From positions 9,357 to 43,573 of the forward strand of contig PXRA01000091.1 in the NCBI GenBank assembly GCA_003021725.1: DNA of 34,217 bases, in the 5' to 3' direction. Of the stretch, positions 33,885 through 34,217 are shown one piece after another. Source of the stretch: Halobacteriales archaeon QH_8_64_26 (GTDB taxonomy: Archaea; Halobacteriota; Halobacteria; Halobacteriales; Halococcaceae). The translations under genes were made by a program, and so were the position numbers. The notes beneath the pieces were generated by a model. That model searched no databases. It had not been told where the DNA came from and saw nothing but the letters and a program-made list of their open reading frames with translations. Numbering within the stretch: position 1 is the first letter of the stretch; each line of letters begins with the position of its first letter.

Positions 33885-33892
33885 GTATTAAC
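33885..33892 (-). promoter_or_regulatory. TATA-like element before the 60-residue frame and ATP-grasp gene
   Basis: The minus-strand GTTAATAC is about 25-31 bp upstream of the ATG at 33861. With no other candidate closer to the ATP-grasp GTG, it may be the promoter for both frames. Confidence 0.45.
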
Positions 33893-33952
33893 ATCCGCTT
33901 CCTTCTCTCGTTAAGCAGCGCATACGAACCGAGTGCGGGTGCAGCGACGGCG

Positions 33953-33979
33953 CTACCCGACTGTCGGGAGGTCTACGAC
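33953..33979. repeat. Degenerate copy of an aminopeptidase gene 3' end
   Basis: These 27 bases match 34122-34148 at 22 positions, 169 bp apart. Read on the minus strand the copy encodes V-V-D-L-P-T-V-G-stop, against V-L-D-L-P-A-V-E-stop in the real gene end. Just beyond it the frame is closed, so it is a stray duplicate of a gene terminus, not a gene. It suggests a small duplication in this intergenic spacer. Confidence 0.5.
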
Positions 33980-34054
33980 CGCTCCGTTTCACGGTTTCAC
34001 CGTCTCCTCGCGGACTCGGTCACTCCCGCTGGCCACGCTCGCCCCCCGCGCCCT

Positions 34055-34081
34055 GCTCTCGTTCGCTACGCTCACGAGAGC
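34055..34081. repeat. Inverted repeat with 8-bp arms
   Basis: GCTCTCGT and ACGAGAGC flank an 11-base loop. It lies in the gene-free spacer between the ATP-grasp-linked frame and the last gene, and together with the hairpin at 34101-34121 could act as a structured 3' end or a mobile palindromic element. Confidence 0.5.
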
Positions 34082-34100
34082 TTCGCCGGCCCGAACGGTC

Positions 34101-34121
34101 CGCGGGACCTTCGGTCCCGCG
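34101..34121. repeat. Perfect 9-bp hairpin next to the stop codon
   Basis: CGCGGGACC and GGTCCCGCG are exact inverse complements separated by TTC. The hairpin begins directly after the TAG of the minus-strand gene ending at 34122, the position of a transcription terminator or mRNA-stabilising structure. No T-run follows on the minus strand, so simple termination is not proven. Confidence 0.6.
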
Positions 34122-34217
34122 CTATTCGACTGCCGGAAGGTCTAGGACTTCCCCGTCGGCGTAGACGGTCGGGTCCCGGAGCACCCCGTCGGTGTGGATC
34201 GGCGCGGAGACGTCCCC
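34122..34217 (-). CDS. C-terminus of a probable M29-type aminopeptidase
   Basis: The 31 residues entering from the right edge read GDVSAPIHTDGVLRDPTVY followed by ADGEVLDLPAVE and a stop. The H-T-D-G-V-x-R-D-P-T-V-x-x-D-G pattern resembles the end of M29 metallo-aminopeptidases (AmpS/aminopeptidase T type), in which the His-x-Asp pair near the C-terminus binds metal. The fragment is short, so the assignment is tentative. Confidence 0.55.
   Translation of the reverse strand, partial: GDVSAPIHTDGVLRDPTVYADGEVLDLPAVE

Overview
This window is chromosomal DNA from a haloarchaeon (class Halobacteria). The evidence is high GC, strongly acidic proteins with Asp/Glu/Ser/Thr-rich linkers, many GTG starts, TATA-like boxes about 25-30 bp upstream of leaderless starts, and archaeal-type genes: GHMP shikimate kinase, pantoate kinase, CDC48 AAA ATPase and PGF-CTERM surface protein. 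I cannot name the genus.

Layout. 1-273 is the 3' end of an M24 (Xaa-Pro) peptidase gene. Next come a small membrane protein (minus strand), a TyrA-like prephenate dehydrogenase, an Rsm22-like methyltransferase and SurE nucleotidase. From 14017 down to 4752 on the minus strand lies a tightly overlapping nine-gene Mrp/Mnh-type cation/proton antiporter operon (E-F-G-DUF4040-B-C-D-D-D), with a divergent phosphodiesterase/nucleotide pyrophosphatase family gene at 14225. From 15.7 to 17.7 kb is a visibly more AT-rich restriction-modification island: a 50-residue ribbon-helix-helix-like gene overlapping a beta-class DNA methyltransferase, and a convergent DpnII-like PD-(D/E)XK endonuclease. After it come a small acidic hypothetical, a cold-shock protein with an acidic insertion, a YlbF-family protein, a CDC48-type AAA ATPase in two out-of-frame pieces, a small C2HC zinc-finger protein and a DUF5796-like protein. 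A metabolic run follows: pantoate kinase, shikimate kinase and chorismate mutase (the last two translationally coupled), a truncated cyclase-family gene, and CoaBC. Then come a NosD-like secreted beta-helix protein with a PGF-CTERM tail, an SRPBCC protein, a broken class I methyltransferase, two adjacent isoaspartyl-methyltransferase homologues, an HVO_0476-type zinc-finger protein, an ATP-grasp enzyme, and the 3' end of a probable M29-type aminopeptidase gene.

How the genes work together. The Mrp operon encodes a multisubunit secondary antiporter that would use proton motive force to expel Na+. Pantoate kinase and CoaBC belong to the archaeal CoA route; shikimate kinase, chorismate mutase and TyrA belong to aromatic amino acid synthesis. 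The restriction-modification genes form one defence unit with its own promoter.

Most unusual observations. (1) In the right-hand 14 kb, three genes (CDC48, cyclase, class I methyltransferase) and probably a fourth junction (the 5' end of the ATP-grasp gene) show the same defect: an internal stretch is missing and the two sides are in different reading frames. This is either clustered gene decay or a systematic assembly fault. (2) The restriction-modification module carries a coupled ribbon-helix-helix gene that may be its controller. (3) The three tandem D-type antiporter subunits differ in which membrane lysines they retain. (4) One of two adjacent isoaspartyl-methyltransferase homologues has lost the family's substrate-site motif.
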